From: Amycolatopsis sp. DSM 110486
GTDB taxonomy: Bacteria; Actinomycetota; Actinomycetes; Mycobacteriales; Pseudonocardiaceae
DNA length: 64,000 bases
NCBI RefSeq assembly: GCF_019468465.1
Contig: NZ_CP080519.1
Span: 1,565,001 to 1,629,000, forward strand
Direction: 5' to 3'
In this document: positions 25,610 through 32,992 of the stretch, in pieces
Layout of the letters: the number at the start of each line of letters is the position of its first letter
Position numbering within the stretch: the first letter of the stretch is position 1
Made by a program: the position numbers and the translations under genes
Notes under the pieces: model-generated
Told to the model about the DNA's origin: nothing
Database searches by the model: none
Seen by the model: the letters and a program-made list of their open reading frames with translations, nothing else

Positions 25610-25703
25610 GTTACTAATCCGGCCAAAAGCAGGCCGACCCCCCACGCGGCGCGTAACCGTTGCTACGAAGCCATTCGGCCGTGACTGTGGTCGGATTAGT
25701 AAC
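25610..25703 (+). repeat. Palindromic element B (94 bp)
   Basis: Terminal arms GTTACTAATCCGGCCA (25610-25625) and TGGTCGGATTAGTAAC (25688-25703) match at 15 of 16 positions. As in element A, an internal loop (AAAGCA against GTGACTG) separates the outer stem from an inner stem (GGCCGA/TCGGCC). The outer arm of the right half, GTGACTGTGGTCGGATT, is identical to element A over 17 bases. Confidence 0.85.
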
Positions 25704-25736
25704 AATCGATACAGAACACAACTGGGGTGGTCTGGT

Positions 25737-26870
25737 GTGAACGCGCTGAAGATCGTGCTCTTCGCGTCGTCCGCGGTGTCGTCGTACGCCGCGTTCCTCT
25801 ACAAGCTCGCGTCGATCCGGCGCGGCTGGGGTGACATCGGGTACGTGACGATGATGGTGACGCTGGTACTGCAGTGCCTCACGTTCACGATGGGGGCGGT
25901 GTCGCTCAGCATCGTCACGTTCTTCGGCGTGCAGAACCTGGCCATCCTCGTGCTGCACCTCTCGGCGGTCGCCTACTGCATCAGCGCGCAGATCCTGCTG
26001 ATGCAGTGGGCGAACCCGCTCTCGGAGGTGCGGCGCGCGATCCGGGCGTGGATCATCGCCGGCGTCGTGCTGTGCGTGGTGCTCACAGCGTTGTTCTTCA
26101 TCGGCAATCGCCCCGGCACGCCGGCGTCGGCGTTCGGCACCGGCAGCAGCAATCCGGTCATCCTCGTCTACCTGCTGCTGTTCATCGTCTCGCAGGCGGT
26201 GCCGTGCGTGACGATCTACCGCCAGTGCATCCCATACGCGCGAAGCACCACGAAACCGTGGCTGCGCCGCGCTTTGCGGATGCTCGCGGTCGGCGCGGTG
26301 GTGCTGTTCCTCTACTGCGCCGCGCGCACGGTGAACATCGTGAGCCCCATGTTCGGCCTGTCGGTCGGACCGTGGGCCATCGCGGCGTCGCTGTTCAGCG
26401 CGCTCGGCATCGTGATCGTGTCGCTGGGGCTGACCATGCCGTCGTGGGGCGGGCACGTGTCGAACCTCCTTGCGTGGGGCCGGAACTACAGCTCCTACCG
26501 CGCGCTCTACCCGCTGTGGCACTCGCTGTACGAGTCGTCGCCGGGCATCGCGCTGGAGCCGCCGTCCGGTGCCGACCGCCAGTGGTCCGACCTGCACTAC
26601 CGCCTGCACCGCCGCGTGATCGAGATCCGCGACGGCTGGCGGGCGCTGCGGCCGTACATGGACCGCGCCGAGTCCTCCCCGGCCGAAGCGCCGGACCAGG
26701 CCCTGATCGAGGCCACGAAGATCAAGCACGCGCTGCGGGCGAAGAACTCCGGCGTCACCCCCGCACACAGCCAGGACAACGGCAGCTTCGGCGACCACGA
26801 CGCCAAGACCTTCGCCGCGGAAGTCGAGTGGCTCACGCAGGTTTCGGCCGCCTACGGCCGACTGGACTGA
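25737..26870 (+). CDS. MAB_1171c-family membrane protein (putative transporter)
   Basis: 377 residues. About seven membrane helices occupy residues 1-245 (for example IVLFASSAVSSYAAFLY, VILVYLLLFIVSQAVPC, WAIAASLFSALGIVIVSLGL), followed by a cytoplasmic C-terminal domain of about 130 residues (YPLWHSLYESSPGIALEP, LHRRVIEIRDGWRALRPYM). This is the layout of the MAB_1171c family, which in many actinobacteria clusters with XRE and ImmA/IrrE genes, as it nearly does here. Transport activity is unproven. GTG 25737 follows GGGGTGG. Only 33 bp separate element B from the start. Confidence 0.8.
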   Translation: MNALKIVLFASSAVSSYAAFLYKLASIRRGWGDIGYVTMMVTLVLQCLTFTMGAVSLSIVTFFGVQNLAILVLHLSAVAYCISAQILLMQWANPLSEVRRAIRAWIIAGVVLCVVLTALFFIGNRPGTPASAFGTGSSNPVILVYLLLFIVSQAVPCVTIYRQCIPYARSTTKPWLRRALRMLAVGAVVLFLYCAARTVNIVSPMFGLSVGPWAIAASLFSALGIVIVSLGLTMPSWGGHVSNLLAWGRNYSSYRALYPLWHSLYESSPGIALEPPSGADRQWSDLHYRLHRRVIEIRDGWRALRPYMDRAESSPAEAPDQALIEATKIKHALRAKNSGVTPAHSQDNGSFGDHDAKTFAAEVEWLTQVSAAYGRLD

Positions 26871-26898
26871 ACCACTTTCGTCCGAAGTGGACCGCGGC

Positions 26899-27546
26899 TC
26901 AGGCCTGGACCAGTTCGCTGCGGTCGTGCGGCAGGTCGGCCAGCAGCGCGTCGCCCTTCACCAGCCACGAGACGCCGAACGCGATCACTGCGAGGGATTC
27001 CAGCCACACCGTCGGGTGCAGTGAAGCCGTGGCCGCGTCGAAGAAGAGCCCGTTGATCACGATCAGCACCAGTGCCACCAGCATCACGCCGCCACACACG
27101 CGGTAGACGACGTTGCGCACGGCTTTGCGCGAGGTCGGCGACGTCTCGTCGGACTTGGTGAACAGGAAGAAGCAGAAGAACGCCAGCGTGAGGAAGAAGA
27201 TCGCGGCGAACACGAGGTGCGCCACTCCCACAGCCCGCTCGGTGCCCGTCGGCGAGGCCGGGCTGGTCGGGAAGAGCGCGACGCCGATGGCGGCGACCGC
27301 CGCGACGTTGCCGGCGATGTCGTCGATCCGCCCGTAGCCCCGGTAGGAGACGAGGAAAACGCCGATGGCGCACATCGTGCCGACGAAGACGTCGCGCAGG
27401 TCGCTGTAGTAGTAGCCGCTCAGCGAACCCTGCAGGCCGCCGCCTTGCAGCAGCTCCTTGCCGATGATCACGACGAACGGCAGCGCGAGGCCGAGCACCC
27501 CGATTGCTCGGCGGAGGAAGAGGAACGAGCGCACGAGGGTGTTCAC
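26899..27546 (-). CDS. DUF998-like membrane protein
   Basis: 215 residues, about six membrane helices. The N-terminal GYYYSDLRDVFVGTM loop and the CAIGVFLVSYRGY segment match the DUF998 family of unknown function. Other helices include VAHLVFAAIFFLTLAFFCFF and VMLVALVLIVINGLF. GTG 27546 is preferred over the upstream codon because GGGGAGGCAACC precedes it. It is transcribed toward the MAB_1171c gene with 28 bp between their ends. Confidence 0.75.
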   Translation of the reverse strand: MNTLVRSFLFLRRAIGVLGLALPFVVIIGKELLQGGGLQGSLSGYYYSDLRDVFVGTMCAIGVFLVSYRGYGRIDDIAGNVAAVAAIGVALFPTSPASPTGTERAVGVAHLVFAAIFFLTLAFFCFFLFTKSDETSPTSRKAVRNVVYRVCGGVMLVALVLIVINGLFFDAATASLHPTVWLESLAVIAFGVSWLVKGDALLADLPHDRSELVQA

Positions 27547-27598
27547 GGTTGCCTCCCCGGTGTGGTCCACACTTATTTTTACCGGGTCGGCCTGGTTT

Positions 27599-27928
27599 TC
27601 ACAGGGTGACTGGAGTCGTTCCCAAAACGTTGTCGAGCTCGGCGAGCAGCCGGGCCTTCGAGCGGGCTCCGACGATGGTGTGCACCGGTTCGCCGCCGCG
27701 GAACAGAATCAGTGTGGGCAGCGACATGACCTGGTACTTCCGCGCCGTCTCGGGGTTCAGGTCGCTGTCGATCTGGCGCACCGTCAGGGAATCCGCGCGC
27801 ATCGCCGCGATCTCGGCCAGCATCGGCGCGATCATCCGGCAGGGCGGGCACCACTCGGCCCAGAAGTCGACGAGCACCGGCTTGTCGTGGTCGAGGACGT
27901 CGGCGGCGAAGGTCGCATCGGTGGTCAT
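27599..27928 (-). CDS. Thioredoxin
   Basis: 109 residues, the normal thioredoxin length. FWAEWCPPCRMIAP contains the redox-active CPPC (most thioredoxins have CGPC, so this one is a variant), and the cis-proline is in MSLPTLILF. It reduces protein disulfides in the cytoplasm. Its ATG overlaps the MerR stop by four bases, so the pair is translationally coupled. Confidence 0.9.
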   Translation of the reverse strand: MTTDATFAADVLDHDKPVLVDFWAEWCPPCRMIAPMLAEIAAMRADSLTVRQIDSDLNPETARKYQVMSLPTLILFRGGEPVHTIVGARSKARLLAELDNVLGTTPVTL

Positions 27929-28308
27929 CGGATCTCCTCGGCAACACAGGGGTCGTGCCGGGCCGAAGCCTCGGCGAGCTTGTCCATCAACGCGGTCCGC
28001 ACGGCGCCGAGGTCGGCCAGGCACTTCTCGACTTCCTCGAGCTTGCGCCGGTACACCTCGACCGAAGCCGGGCAGGCGTCGCCGGACTTGTGGCCGGTGC
28101 GCAGGCAGTCGACGAACGGGCGGGTGTCTTCGAGGGTGAACCCGACCGTGCGCAGCGTCTGGATCTCGCTGACCAGCCGTAGATCGTTCTCGTCGTACTC
28201 CCGGTACCCGTTCGCCGACCGCCCCGCCGGCAGCAGCCCCTGCGCCTCGTAGAAGCGCAACGCCCGTGGTGTCGTCCCCGCCCGCCGGGCGAGCTCGCCG
28301 ATCCGCAT
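27925..28308 (-). CDS. MerR-family regulator with redox- or metal-type cysteines
   Basis: 127 residues. N-terminal MerR winged helix (MRIGELARRAGTTPRALRFY, GYREYDENDLRLVSEI) is followed by a dimerisation helix and several cysteines (DCLRTGHKSGDACPA, KCLADLG, DPCVAEEI) spaced for metal or thiol sensing. Coupling to thioredoxin suggests it reports thiol or metal stress. The operator at 28324-28343 lies 16 bp before the ATG, which is so close to the promoter that the transcript may be leaderless. Confidence 0.85.
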   Translation of the reverse strand: MRIGELARRAGTTPRALRFYEAQGLLPAGRSANGYREYDENDLRLVSEIQTLRTVGFTLEDTRPFVDCLRTGHKSGDACPASVEVYRRKLEEVEKCLADLGAVRTALMDKLAEASARHDPCVAEEIR

Positions 28309-28323
28309 GCGTCCGACGGTAGA

Positions 28324-28343
28324 CCTTGACGTGCGCGTCAAGG
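28324..28343. promoter_or_regulatory. MerR operator
   Basis: CCTTGACGTGCGCGTCAAGG is a perfect 8+8 inverted repeat with a 4-base centre. The TTGACG half-sites double as a -35, as in MerR-type promoters. Confidence 0.78.
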
Positions 28344-28350
28344 CCACCTC

Positions 28351-29538
28351 TCAACCCGCGAGCTTGCCGGTGTACTCCTGGTACTGCACCGCGTTCGCCG
28401 CCCGGGTGCTCATGTAGTCGAACACCTTCCCGAACACCGGGCCGGTCAGCATGCGGTACATCCGGTTGCGGCTGCGCAGCTTCTTCTCGTTCTCCGGCAC
28501 GAGGAACCCGCCCGAGCCGGCACCGTTCTTGTGGCCGATGTGCGCCGGCTTGCGCAGGCGCTGCTCGTACTTCTCGAACGCGGTCACGTGGTCGCCGTTC
28601 GCGGCCGCCAGCTCACCGGCGAGGATCTGCGCGCCCATCATCGCCAGGCCCGTGCCGGAGCCGCCGGGGCCGGCGCACCACGCGGCGTCGCCGAGCAGCA
28701 CCACACGGCCCTTCGACCACTTGTCCATGCTGATCTGGCCGATGGTGTCGAAGTACAGGTCCGGAGCGTCGTCGACCGCGCCCAGCAGCCGAGGCAGCTC
28801 CCAGCCCGCGCCGGCGAAGACGTCGGCCACGATCTCCTTCTGCCGCTCGAGGTCCGGGCGGCCGTAGCCGCGCGGGTCGCCGCGGAAGAACAGGCCGACG
28901 TTCACGGTCTCGGAGTCGCGTCCGCTGTAGACCATCGCGCCGCGGCCCGGCTCGCTGTAGATCAGGCCGCTGTGGTCCAGTCCGAGGTGGTTCCGCGCGG
29001 TGAAGCCGGCGACGTGGTAGCCGAGGTCCTTGCGAAAGCGCGACTCCGCACCGAAGGCGGCCGTCCGCACGCCCGAGTGCACGCCGTCGGCGCCGACCAC
29101 CAGGTCGAACCGGCGGGGCGCGCCGTGGCGGAAGGTCACCTCGACGCCGTCGGCCGTCTCGGTCAGCGACGTGACGCGGTCGCCGAAGACGTACTCGGTG
29201 TAGTCCACGGTGCGGTCGTAGAGGATGCGGGCGAGGTCGCCGCGCAGGATCTCGAGCTCGCCGCTGGCGAACGAGCTGGGCACGGTCACGATCGGCTTGC
29301 CCGCCGAGTTCAGCAGCAGCTGGTCGCCCATCGCGGTCTCGTACTTGCGCAGCTCCTCGGTGAGCCCCATCGCGTCGATCAGTTTCATCTGCTCGCCGCG
29401 GAAGTCCACGGCCTGGCCGCCGGGCCGCAGCGCCGGCGCCGCCTCGACGACGGTCACGGAGTAGCCGTGGTGGTGCAGCCAGAAGGCGGCCGACGGCCCT
29501 GCCACGCTGGCACCGGAAACGAGCACGGTCTTGGTCAT
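28351..29538 (-). CDS. FAD-dependent aromatic/tetracycline-type monooxygenase
   Basis: 395 residues of the class A flavoprotein monooxygenase fold: GASVAGPSAAFWLHHHGYSV (FAD GxGxxG variant), VVGADGVHSGVR (DG motif) and VVLLGDAAWCAGPGGSGTG (GD motif). The overall layout resembles the TetX/Rv0575c group rather than the long phenol hydroxylases. A TetR gene and a MarR gene lie directly upstream on the same strand, so it is probably an inducible detoxifying or tailoring hydroxylase. ATG 29538 follows AAGGGAC. The substrate is unknown. Confidence 0.87.
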   Translation of the reverse strand: MTKTVLVSGASVAGPSAAFWLHHHGYSVTVVEAAPALRPGGQAVDFRGEQMKLIDAMGLTEELRKYETAMGDQLLLNSAGKPIVTVPSSFASGELEILRGDLARILYDRTVDYTEYVFGDRVTSLTETADGVEVTFRHGAPRRFDLVVGADGVHSGVRTAAFGAESRFRKDLGYHVAGFTARNHLGLDHSGLIYSEPGRGAMVYSGRDSETVNVGLFFRGDPRGYGRPDLERQKEIVADVFAGAGWELPRLLGAVDDAPDLYFDTIGQISMDKWSKGRVVLLGDAAWCAGPGGSGTGLAMMGAQILAGELAAANGDHVTAFEKYEQRLRKPAHIGHKNGAGSGGFLVPENEKKLRSRNRMYRMLTGPVFGKVFDYMSTRAANAVQYQEYTGKLAG

Positions 29539-29662
29539 CGCTGGAGTCCCTTCTCGGGGTTCGGCGTTTCGATGACGCAAGACTGCGGCCCGGCGCTGAC
29601 CACGCCCGCACGGTGCGCTGACGGGGGTGGTGCGCGCTCGTCAGCAGGGGTCGAGGCGACCG

Positions 29663-30313
29663 TCAGCGCAAGCCGCGAACACCCGAAACCAGCAGGTCGA
29701 CGCCTCGCTCGAAGTACGAGTCCTCGTCGCCGCACACGGCCAGCGCGTCAGCGGCGGCCGCGACGTTCGGGAAGCGCTCGGGCGGCAAAGCGGCCAGCGC
29801 GACCCGCTTGCGCTCCACTGCTTCGTCGCGCGAAGACGCGGGGTGGACGTCGGTGGCGCCGGGCTCGGCCGTCACGAGGGTGACGCCGGCGCACAGCAGG
29901 TAGCCGCCGAGCTCCGCGGCTTCTTCGGCGGTGAAGCCGGCTTTGCGCAGCAGGCCGAGCACGTGGTCGGCCACGGTGAGGCCGGCGTCGGACTCGAGGA
30001 TGCGCGGCGGGACGAGGCCGGCGACCGCGGGGTGGGGGCGCACGGCGGCCAGCACCGCCACGAGCGCGGCCCGCAGCCGCGTGTCCCAAGGCCCGTCGGA
30101 GTCCGGCAGCGAGACGTCCGCCAGCAGGCGTTCGGCCAGGCCGGCCACGAGCTCGTGCTTGTCCTTGAAGTGCCAGTACAGGGCCATCGGCGTGACGCCG
30201 TGGTCCTGCGCGAGGCGGCGGATCGTCAGCGCGTCGAGGCCTTCGCGATCGGCGAGCGCGAGGGCGCCGTCGACGATCGTTTCGCGGCTGAGCTTCTCGC
30301 GAGTTTTGGCCAC
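29663..30313 (-). CDS. TetR regulator with TetR_C-type domain
   Basis: 216 residues. Helix-turn-helix with LTIRRLAQDHGVTPMALYWH then FKDKHEL, followed by a C-terminal domain resembling that of class-1 TetR repressors, with HPAVAGLVPPRILESDAGL and GYLLCAGVTLVT. GTG 30313 starts 10 bp after the MarR stop, so MarR and TetR are in one transcript. It lies immediately upstream of the flavin monooxygenase, whose inducer it may sense. Confidence 0.85.
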   Translation of the reverse strand: MAKTREKLSRETIVDGALALADREGLDALTIRRLAQDHGVTPMALYWHFKDKHELVAGLAERLLADVSLPDSDGPWDTRLRAALVAVLAAVRPHPAVAGLVPPRILESDAGLTVADHVLGLLRKAGFTAEEAAELGGYLLCAGVTLVTAEPGATDVHPASSRDEAVERKRVALAALPPERFPNVAAAADALAVCGDEDSYFERGVDLLVSGVRGLR

Positions 30314-30323
30314 GAACCCGACT

Positions 30324-30806
30324 TTACCTCGTACAGGGGCCGTCTTCGTCGTCCGCGTTGAGGCGCGAGACCATGCGGTCGAAGACGCGTTCCAGCACCT
30401 CGAGCTCGTCGGGTTTGACCTGCTCGAAGAAGTACCGCCGCACGGTCTCCACGTGCTCGGGCGCGGCCGCCTCGATCGCTTCGCGCCCGGCCGGCGTGAG
30501 GCGCACCATGGCGCCGCGCGCGTCGTCCGAGCAGTCTTCGCGCGTGACGAGGCCGCGTTTCTCCATCCGGCTCACGTGGTGCGACAGCCGGCTGCGGTCC
30601 CACCTGATCTGCATCCCGAGGTCGCGCATGCGCAGCACGTCGCCGGGCGCCTCGGACAGCGGCACCATCAGCGTGTAGTCCGGGCCCGAAAGCCCCGCGT
30701 CGCGCACGAGCTGCCGGTCGATGGCGCCGTTCAAGGACCGCTGGAGCAGGTGGAACAGCTTCCAGACGTGCAACTCGCGCTCGTCGAGCCAGCGTGCGTC
30801 CGTCAT
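30324..30806 (-). CDS. MarR-family regulator
   Basis: 160 residues, winged-helix MarR fold: LRMRDLGMQIRWDRSRLSHH then VSRMEKRGLVTREDCSDDAR (the beta wing) and LTPAGREAIEAAAPEHVETV. The N-terminal half WKLFHLLQRSLNGAIDRQLV forms the dimer interface. It is the first gene of a MarR-TetR-monooxygenase run and probably senses an aromatic compound. The upstream leader includes TTGTTGACGTATCA, a possible operator or promoter. Confidence 0.87.
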   Translation of the reverse strand: MTDARWLDERELHVWKLFHLLQRSLNGAIDRQLVRDAGLSGPDYTLMVPLSEAPGDVLRMRDLGMQIRWDRSRLSHHVSRMEKRGLVTREDCSDDARGAMVRLTPAGREAIEAAAPEHVETVRRYFFEQVKPDELEVLERVFDRMVSRLNADDEDGPCTR

Positions 30807-30849
30807 GAAGTGAGTCTACCCAATTTGTTGACGTATCACTCTATTGTTT

Positions 30850-30868
30850 GCCCCGCCTCCGGCGGGGC
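30850..30868. terminator. GC-rich hairpin
   Basis: GCCCCGCC (30850-30857) pairs with GGCGGGGC (30861-30868) around TCC. It is a strong small hairpin in the spacer between the feruloyl-CoA-synthetase-like gene end and the MarR start. Confidence 0.55.
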
Positions 30869-30870
30869 GT

Positions 30871-30963
30871 GCGAGATCGCCTAGGAGCCGGCGTCTCGAT
30901 CGGGCGGTCGGATCGGCCGGGGGCCGATCGCACCGCCCGATCGAGACGCCGGCGCGATCTCGC
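30871..30963. terminator. 32-bp-stem hairpin after the acyl-CoA synthetase gene
   Basis: GCGAGATCGC (30871-30880) pairs with GCGATCTCGC (30954-30963); beyond a bulge, 22 bases (30887-30908) pair perfectly with 30932-30953; an inner stem GATCGGCC/GGCCGATC caps it. It lies 82 bp downstream of the gene at 31045 and probably ends that transcript. The right arm is part of a direct repeat (see 30934-31038). Confidence 0.7.
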
Positions 30964-31038
30964 GGGTTGCCTCAAGCAGTGAGGGGCGGTCAGCCCGCGT
31001 CGCCCGATCGAGACGCCGGCGCGATCTCGCGGGTTGCC
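30934..31038. repeat. 38-bp exact direct repeat
   Basis: 30934-30971 and 31001-31038 are identical over 38 bases, beginning CGCCCGATCGAGACGCCGGC and ending GGGTTGCC. The following GGGCGGTCAGCCCGCG also recurs, and in the second copy it forms the end of the acyl-CoA synthetase gene. The arrangement looks like a tandem duplication of the gene's 3' end that also extended the hairpin. It is too short and too few in copy number to be CRISPR. Confidence 0.8.
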
Positions 31039-31044
31039 GGGCGG

Positions 31045-32853
31045 TCAGCCCGCGACGATCACCGCGGCGTCCGGTTCACCAGCGTAAAGACGCTCGACGA
31101 ACGCCACCCGCCGGGCCAGCACGCGGCGCTGGTTGAGGTAGCCCTTGTCCGTGATCTCGCCCGCGTCGAGGTCCGGCGGCTCGGCCAGCACCACGAGCCG
31201 CTCGACTCGGCCCGCCGACCCGGCCGCCGCGTTCATCGCGGCCAGCAGCTTCCCGACGTGCGCGCGCAGCTCGGCGTGGACCACACAGCCGTCCGAGGCA
31301 TCGAGCGAACCCGCGAACAACGCCCGCGCTTCGGCCTGGTTGAGCCAGGCCAGCGCACTGACGTACGAGCGGTTCTCCCCCGCGATCACCGCGTCGGACA
31401 GCAGCGGCACGGCCGAGAGCAGCGCCGTGCGCAGCGCGCCGACGCGGACGAACGTGCCCGTGTCGAGCTTGAAGTCCTCCGCGATGCGGCCACCGAACAG
31501 CAGCCCGGCGTTCGGGTCGGCCGAGGCCGGCACGGCGGCGTCGCCGGTGCGGTAGAAGCCTTCCTCGTCGAACGCCGCGTCCGTGAGGTCGGGCCGGTGC
31601 AGGTAGCCGGGCGTCACGGAGGCGCCGCGCACGCGGATCTCCCGCGCCTCGCCCACGGGCGCGAGCTTGACCTCGAGCCCCGGCAGCGGCACGCCGATGC
31701 ACCGCGCGTCCTCGAACGGGAAGTGCGCGCTCGTCACCGCGGGCGCCGTCTCGGTCGCGCCCCACGAGCTCGTCAGCGGCACGTCGACGCCGGCTGCCCT
31801 GGCCGCGTCCGCCAGCCGCGTGCGCAACGCCGCCGGCAACGCGGCCGCCGCGTTGAACAGCAACCGCAGCCGCGAGAAGAACACGCGCGCGAAGTCGGGG
31901 TCCTGCTCCAGCACGGGTACGAGCTGTGCGTAGCCGGCGGGCACGTTGAAGTAGAGCGTGGGCTGCGCCGAACGCAGGTTCTCCAGGCTGCGGCCGAACA
32001 GCTGCGGCGCCGGCTTGCCGTCGTCCACGTAGAGCGTGCCGCCGTTGTGCAGCACCAGGTCCACGTTGTGGTTGCCGCCGAAGGTGTGGCTCCACGGCAG
32101 CCAGTCGACGAGCACAGGCCGCTCCTCGCCCAGGAACGGCCACGCCTGCCGGATCGACTGCTGGTTCGCGCACAGCATCCGGTGCGTGTTGAGCACGCCC
32201 TTCGGCGAACCGGTCGAGCCCGACGTGAAGAGCACCTTCGCTAGCGTGTCCGGTCCCGTCGCGGAGTACGCGGCTTCAAGCTCCGGGCCCGGCGAAGTGG
32301 CCAGCAGGTCGTCGAGGGATTCCGCGCCCGGCACAGTGTCGACCTCGCGCGCCAGCACAACACTGGGCCGATCAACACCGGGCGCCTCGACGGCGGCGAG
32401 CGCCTTCGCGAACGGACCACCGGCCTCGGCGAACACCAGCCCCGGCTTCAGTACCTTCGCGATCTCCCGGATCCGCGCGTGGTCGCTGCTGAGCAGGGAG
32501 TACGCGACGCTGATCGGCGCCACCGGCACGCCCGCCGTCAGCGCGCCGAGCGTGAGCACGAAGTGCGCGACGGAGTTGCCGGAAAGGATCATCACCGGCC
32601 GGTCCGGCCCCAGACCGCGGTCGAGCAGCGCCTGCCCGAGCGCGTCGGCGCGACGGCGGACCTCGCCGTAGGTCAGCGTCGCCCAGCCGTCGCCGTCGCG
32701 CTCGGCCACCAGCGGGTAGCCGGGGTCGACTCCGGCCCAGTCCCGCAGCATCGCGGCCACGCTGCGCGGGTAAGCACCCAGCGGGTCGCGGGAGCGGAAG
32801 ACGACGCTCCCGTCCGGCCGGTCCTCGCGTTCGACGTCGGGTTCAGCGAACAT
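31045..32853 (-). CDS. Acyl-CoA synthetase, feruloyl-CoA synthetase-like
   Basis: 602 residues of the adenylate-forming superfamily. The AMP-binding P-loop is VLFTSGSTGSPKGVLNTHRM, with motif A5 SSWGATETAP, and the Tyr/Asp/Arg region FYRTGDA followed by GGRIAEDFKLDTGTFVRVGA. GRIAEDFKL and the wording around LPWSHTFGG are close to bacterial feruloyl-CoA synthetases, which activate hydroxycinnamic acids with ATP and CoA. A MarR gene lies just upstream, a known partner for this enzyme type. ATG 32853 follows GGAGGAGACGG. Product specificity is inferred. Confidence 0.85.
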   Translation of the reverse strand: MFAEPDVEREDRPDGSVVFRSRDPLGAYPRSVAAMLRDWAGVDPGYPLVAERDGDGWATLTYGEVRRRADALGQALLDRGLGPDRPVMILSGNSVAHFVLTLGALTAGVPVAPISVAYSLLSSDHARIREIAKVLKPGLVFAEAGGPFAKALAAVEAPGVDRPSVVLAREVDTVPGAESLDDLLATSPGPELEAAYSATGPDTLAKVLFTSGSTGSPKGVLNTHRMLCANQQSIRQAWPFLGEERPVLVDWLPWSHTFGGNHNVDLVLHNGGTLYVDDGKPAPQLFGRSLENLRSAQPTLYFNVPAGYAQLVPVLEQDPDFARVFFSRLRLLFNAAAALPAALRTRLADAARAAGVDVPLTSSWGATETAPAVTSAHFPFEDARCIGVPLPGLEVKLAPVGEAREIRVRGASVTPGYLHRPDLTDAAFDEEGFYRTGDAAVPASADPNAGLLFGGRIAEDFKLDTGTFVRVGALRTALLSAVPLLSDAVIAGENRSYVSALAWLNQAEARALFAGSLDASDGCVVHAELRAHVGKLLAAMNAAAGSAGRVERLVVLAEPPDLDAGEITDKGYLNQRRVLARRVAFVERLYAGEPDAAVIVAG

Positions 32854-32901
32854 TCGACCGTCTCCTCCTCGAGACCCGCTGTGTCTCCATCTGTGCTGCT
32901 G

Positions 32902-32992
32902 GTTATGAAGCCGACCACAGCCACGGCGGGAGCGGTTGCCAGACAAGGCGACCGCCGGTGAGTACCCGCCTACTTTTGGTTGGCTTCATAAC
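32902..32992 (-). repeat. Palindromic element C (91 bp), inverted relative to A and B
   Basis: Arms GTTATGAAGCCGACCA (32902-32917) and TGGTTGGCTTCATAAC (32977-32992) match at 15 of 16 bases. Read on the minus strand it shows the same order as A and B: outer arm, AAAAGTA loop, inner stem GGCGGG, variable centre, CCCGCC, GTGGCTG loop, outer arm. The first base overlaps the last base of the MarR stop codon. Confidence 0.85.

Noticed and set aside
30934..31038. Short CRISPR array
   Set aside because: Only two repeats, the spacer is 29 bp, and the repeat is part of a gene's duplicated tail and a hairpin. No cas genes are near.
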